A stretch of 9,368 nucleotides of DNA from an archaeon (GTDB taxonomy: Archaea; Asgardarchaeota; Heimdallarchaeia; Hodarchaeales; S146-22), in NCBI GenBank assembly GCA_024276395.1, contig JAJRXH010000540.1:1-9368 (forward strand), written 5' to 3'. The translations under genes were made by a program, and so were the position numbers. How positions within the stretch are numbered: the first letter of the stretch is position 1; the number at the start of each line of letters is the position of its first letter. The notes under the pieces were generated by a model. The model ran no database searches, was not told where the DNA came from, and saw nothing but the letters and a program-made list of their open reading frames with translations. This document shows, piece after piece, positions 6,354 to 9,368 of the stretch.

Positions 6354-7895
6354 TTATTGATCGCTAACCATTCGACGTGATAATACGGGTTTTCTTGCAG
6401 CGGCAACTTCGTCTACCAAGTGACGACTAGTATTGTGCGGGACGTGATGTAACATCTCAGCTTTTCCGGAATACGCTTCTTCTGAGATCTTTTTTAACGC
6501 TGCAATGAAGAAATCAAGTTCTTGCTTGCTTTCAGTCTCTGTAGGCTCAATCATCAAGGCTTCAGGGACGATCAACGGGAAATAGATTGTAGGTGGATGC
6601 ATCCCAAAATCCTGTAGACGTTTTGAAATGTCTAAAGCAGAAACACCAGTTTCTTTCAGCATCGGTCGAGCTGACACGACAAATTCGTGCCAACGCTTCC
6701 GATCTGGAGCGTGTAACACTTCAAAGCCCTTGATGTTCTTCACGTGGTGAAATAAGTAATTAGCATTCAAGACCGCCAGTTCACTAGAACGTTTCAATCC
6801 CTCTAGGCCCATTCGGTAAATGTAGGCATGAGCTCTTAATGCAATTGCAAAACTCGCGTGAAATCCTCTCACCTTACCAATGGAATCTGGATAATCATCA
6901 TCTAAACAGTAACGATCACCATCTTTTTTTACCCGTGGTACTGGCAAGAATGGTTCTAGATGTTTCTTAACGCCAACTGGACCAGCTCCCGGACCGCCAC
7001 CACCATGAGGGGTACTAAAACTTTTGTGGAGATTAAAGTGACACACATCAAATCCCATATCTCCAGGTCGGATTCGTCCAAGTAATGGGTTCAAGTTTGC
7101 ACCATCATAATACAAGAGACCACCCACTTCGTGCACCATTTGGGCAATTTCCTTGATATCCTTCTCAAAGAGCCCTAGCGTGTTTGGATTAGTTAGCATT
7201 AAACCAGCGGTTCGTTCAGACAAGGATGCCTTGAGCGCATCAAGATCCACGCATCCATCTTCTCCCGAAGGGATCTCAATCACTTCGAAACCGGCCATGG
7301 CAGCTGATGCCGGATTAGTCCCATGAGCCGAATCAGGCACGATCATTTCGGTTCTTTGATCAAGTTCACCTTTTTTCGCATGATAAGCTCGAATGATCAA
7401 AACACCGACAAATTCTCCATGTGCTCCTGCAGAAGGATGAAGAGTAACAGCATCCATTCCAGATAATTCTTCTAACCAATGTTCAAGTTCGTACATTATT
7501 CTCAAGGCGCCTTGCACGGTTTCTTGCTCTTGATATGGATGGATATCTGTTGCTTCTGGAAGAGATGCTATTTCTTCATTTAACTTGGGATTATGTTTCA
7601 TTGTACATGATCCTAGCGGATAGATACCGCTATCAACCCCATAATTCATCTGACTTAGTCTCGTGTAATGCCTAATGACATCGATTTCTGATACTTCGGG
7701 AAGTTGTGGGGGTTGCTCACGCTTCAAGGACCCTGGAAGTGAGGCAAGTGCCTTCTCCAATGATTGGACGAATTCTGCATCTAAACTTGGAAAATCCATT
7801 CCACGTTTTCCAGGCGTGTGATAATCATAAATTAAAGGTTCTTCCCAATTCGCCTGTTTTCGTTCTTTAACTTTGATTCTACTCATTGCATCCAT
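6354..7895 (-). CDS. gcvPB: Glycine dehydrogenase (decarboxylating) subunit 2, PLP-binding
   Basis: The C-terminal half of the glycine cleavage P-protein, which with GcvPA decarboxylates glycine and passes the aminomethyl group to the lipoyl arm of the H-protein. The 513-aa length is normal for the split archaeal/bacterial form. Hallmarks: NYGVDSGIYPLGSCTMKHNP (84-103), HPSAGAHGE (153-161), DSAHGTNPASAAMAGF (188-203), YYDGANLN (262-269, Asp264 expected to contact the PLP ring nitrogen), and HFNLHKSFSTPHGGGGPG (286-303), whose Lys291 forms the Schiff base with PLP. The C-terminal part shows the fold-type I small domain (HPPTIYFP, EPTETES). Starts at 7895 (MDAMSR) and 7886 (MSRIK) are both possible; promoter spacing slightly favours 7886. 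It lies 116 bp after gcvPA with a TATA box in the gap. No gcvT, gcvH or lpd is present. Confidence 0.95.
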   Translation of the reverse strand: MDAMSRIKVKERKQANWEEPLIYDYHTPGKRGMDFPSLDAEFVQSLEKALASLPGSLKREQPPQLPEVSEIDVIRHYTRLSQMNYGVDSGIYPLGSCTMKHNPKLNEEIASLPEATDIHPYQEQETVQGALRIMYELEHWLEELSGMDAVTLHPSAGAHGEFVGVLIIRAYHAKKGELDQRTEMIVPDSAHGTNPASAAMAGFEVIEIPSGEDGCVDLDALKASLSERTAGLMLTNPNTLGLFEKDIKEIAQMVHEVGGLLYYDGANLNPLLGRIRPGDMGFDVCHFNLHKSFSTPHGGGGPGAGPVGVKKHLEPFLPVPRVKKDGDRYCLDDDYPDSIGKVRGFHASFAIALRAHAYIYRMGLEGLKRSSELAVLNANYLFHHVKNIKGFEVLHAPDRKRWHEFVVSARPMLKETGVSALDISKRLQDFGMHPPTIYFPLIVPEALMIEPTETESKQELDFFIAALKKISEEAYSGKAEMLHHVPHNTSRHLVDEVAAARKPVLSRRMVSDQ

Positions 7896-7922
7896 CTCGC
7901 AATCTCGGTCCGTAACTACTTG

Positions 7923-7940
7923 TTATTTAAACATTTCAAG
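7923..7940 (-). promoter_or_regulatory. BRE/TATA promoter in front of gcvPB
   Basis: The minus strand reads TTGAAATGTTTAAATAAC: a GAAAT BRE-like element directly followed by TTTAAATA (7931-7924), close to the archaeal consensus. The predicted transcription start is near 7902, giving a leader of about 7 nt to the ATG at 7895 or about 16 nt to 7886. It suggests gcvPB can be transcribed independently of gcvPA although the genes are adjacent and co-directional. Confidence 0.5.
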
Positions 7941-8011
7941 AGACAATCCTTGCCTAATGAGTTAGTTCATCTTAGTTGAGACGACAGCAATCCTCTGCGT
8001 TAGAATGAGAT

Positions 8012-9367
8012 TCAGAATTGATTCATGAAATCTTGAACAGCTTTAATAAATGTATCCAATTCATCCTTGGTATTCATTTCAGTTGTCGCTATCAAGTAAG
8101 AATCCCTAAACTCTGGGAAATCCTTACCTAAATAATAGCCGCCTTGAATGTCATATTTTTCGAGCAAGAATGCGTTTAGCCTCCTAGCTTTTTCTTCAGG
8201 CAAGTCCAATTGCATCACGAATTCCTTGAAAAATCTTGCATCAAACCTTGGTGCTTTCACGCCTCCAATAGCGTTCAGTTTTTCAGCAAGATAGTGTGAT
8301 TTAGCGAGACAATGTGCGCCAATTTCTTTCAAACCTTGCGGGCCTAACAAAGCCAAATAAATGGCCGCTCGGATTGCCATCAAGGCTTCATTCGTACAGA
8401 TGTTGGAAGTCGCTCGCGCTCTCTTGATATGCTGCTCTCTAGCACTAAGTGTCATACAAAAAGCACGACGGTGGTGGCCTTCTTTTTCGTGAGTAAGTCC
8501 GATCAATCTACCTGGCATCGAGTGAAGAAGCTTCCGATCATACCGAATGGCAAAGATTCCTAATGATGGCCCCCCATAATTCAAGGGACTTCCCAGAAAT
8601 TGTCCTTCACCAACCGTGATGTCTGCTCCCAGGGCGCCAGGTGATTTCAAATATCCCAATGTCGTGGGATCTATTCCAAGAATTACCAACGACCCGTTAT
8701 CATGTGCAATTTGCATCAATTCTTCAAGATGTTCCTCCAATACTCCCATAAAATTAGGATTCTCAATGTATATCGCAGCGGTACTTGAATTCACTCCCTC
8801 TTGCAGTGTTTGCGGAAGAACAAGGCCACTTGTTGCCGAAGCCTTGAACAAGCGAAGGTTTACATCAAGCCCACCCAGGTAGGTCTTCATAACCCTCAAG
8901 CGTTCCGGACCGACATAACCGGCGACGATTACTTCGTTTCTCTTGTGCTTGAAATATCTCACAGCAGTGAGAATGGCCTCTGCTGCAGCAGAAGCCCAGT
9001 CGTACATGGAAGCATTCACGACATCCATTTCTAAAAGATCAGCCATCAATGATTCATATTCAAACTGAGCTTGGAGCATTCCTTGTTGTAACTCTGGTGC
9101 ATAGGGGGTATAACTTGTATAAAACTCTGCACGAGAAGCAAGAGCATTCACGGTCGAAGGAATGTAATGCCGATAGATTCCAGCACCAAGAAATGAGGCT
9201 TTTAATGATTCTAGTGGTCGATTTGCATTAAGAATGGAAGTAAGATAACGCCGTGTCTCTAGCTCAGAATGCGGAGATGGAAGATCTAACGATTTTTTCA
9301 CGAAGAAACTAGAATCTAGATCGATAAATAATTCTTCTATTGAGTTTAAACCAAGATCTTTTAGCAT
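8012..9367 (-). CDS. gcvPA: Glycine dehydrogenase (decarboxylating) subunit 1 (5'-partial)
   Basis: The N-terminal half of the split P-protein, partner of the neighbouring GcvPB; this subunit lacks the PLP lysine and completes the active site in the heterotetramer. Family features are LGLNSIEELF near the N-terminus, FLGAGIYRHYIPSTV (59-73), the strongly conserved FYTSYTPYAPELQQGMLQAQ segment (82-101), ASMYDWASAAAEA (118-130), and EGQFLGSPLNYGGPSLG (254-270). The C-terminal tail (EMNTKDELDTFIKAV) is normal. The first Met in the window, at the last bases, is probably internal: family members usually start ~10 residues earlier with a short segment before this (M)LKDLG helix. The gene therefore very likely runs off the right edge, and its promoter is not visible. 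Its TGA lies 116 bp before gcvPB. Confidence 0.93.
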   Translation of the reverse strand: MLKDLGLNSIEELFIDLDSSFFVKKSLDLPSPHSELETRRYLTSILNANRPLESLKASFLGAGIYRHYIPSTVNALASRAEFYTSYTPYAPELQQGMLQAQFEYESLMADLLEMDVVNASMYDWASAAAEAILTAVRYFKHKRNEVIVAGYVGPERLRVMKTYLGGLDVNLRLFKASATSGLVLPQTLQEGVNSSTAAIYIENPNFMGVLEEHLEELMQIAHDNGSLVILGIDPTTLGYLKSPGALGADITVGEGQFLGSPLNYGGPSLGIFAIRYDRKLLHSMPGRLIGLTHEKEGHHRRAFCMTLSAREQHIKRARATSNICTNEALMAIRAAIYLALLGPQGLKEIGAHCLAKSHYLAEKLNAIGGVKAPRFDARFFKEFVMQLDLPEEKARRLNAFLLEKYDIQGGYYLGKDFPEFRDSYLIATTEMNTKDELDTFIKAVQDFMNQF

Positions 9368-9368
9368 G

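Noticed and set aside
7896..8011. Glycine riboswitch in the gcv cluster
   Set aside because: The gap is short, contains no aptamer-like structure that I can see, and is explained by a TATA promoter.
8616..9231. Three + strand frames inside gcvPA
   Set aside because: Their composition is that expected from antisense reading of a conserved gene; no motif was seen.

Overview
The window looks like a piece of an archaeal chromosome, roughly 40% G+C by eye. The evidence is a three-domain Trm5-type tRNA methyltransferase, a glycine decarboxylase split into two subunits, archaeal-style TATA elements, and T-tract rather than hairpin-type gene ends. Shine-Dalgarno sites are used (a clear GAGGAGGT before the alkyltransferase gene). 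An Asgard lineage is possible, but the sequence alone does not prove it. There is no rRNA, tRNA, CRISPR array, insertion sequence or phage gene, so this is mainly a housekeeping region.

Left part (1-2870): the 3' part of an FtsX/MacB-type ABC transporter permease gene (+), cut by the left edge, with an unusual multi-spanning C-terminal extension. It converges on an O6-alkylguanine-DNA alkyltransferase (ogt/MGMT) gene (-) only 26 bp away. A 346-bp divergent intergenic region rich in inverted repeats follows.

Middle (2871-4413): an alpha/beta hydrolase gene (+) converges on a small dodecin gene (-) that lacks the flavin-stacking tryptophan. Upstream of the dodecin gene are a good TATA box and about 270 bp in which I recognise nothing.

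Right part (4414-9368), all on the minus strand and transcribed right to left: gcvPA (cut at the right edge), gcvPB, a Trm5-like tRNA methyltransferase, then pcm (protein-L-isoaspartate methyltransferase). GcvPA and GcvPB together form the PLP-dependent glycine decarboxylase (P-protein) of the glycine cleavage system; its T, H and L partners are not here. trm5-like and pcm are tightly coupled: the trm5 stop codon lies in the Shine-Dalgarno sequence of pcm. gcvPB and dodecin each have a convincing promoter of their own.

The most interesting items are the Trm5-like enzyme, whose presumed catalytic Glu and Tyr are replaced by Gln and Phe, the permease extension, a PCHL active site in the alkyltransferase, the Trp-less dodecin, and a strongly over-represented, strand-skewed CACGA pentamer (35 versus 11 by hand count). 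I did not find a clear undescribed multi-gene system.
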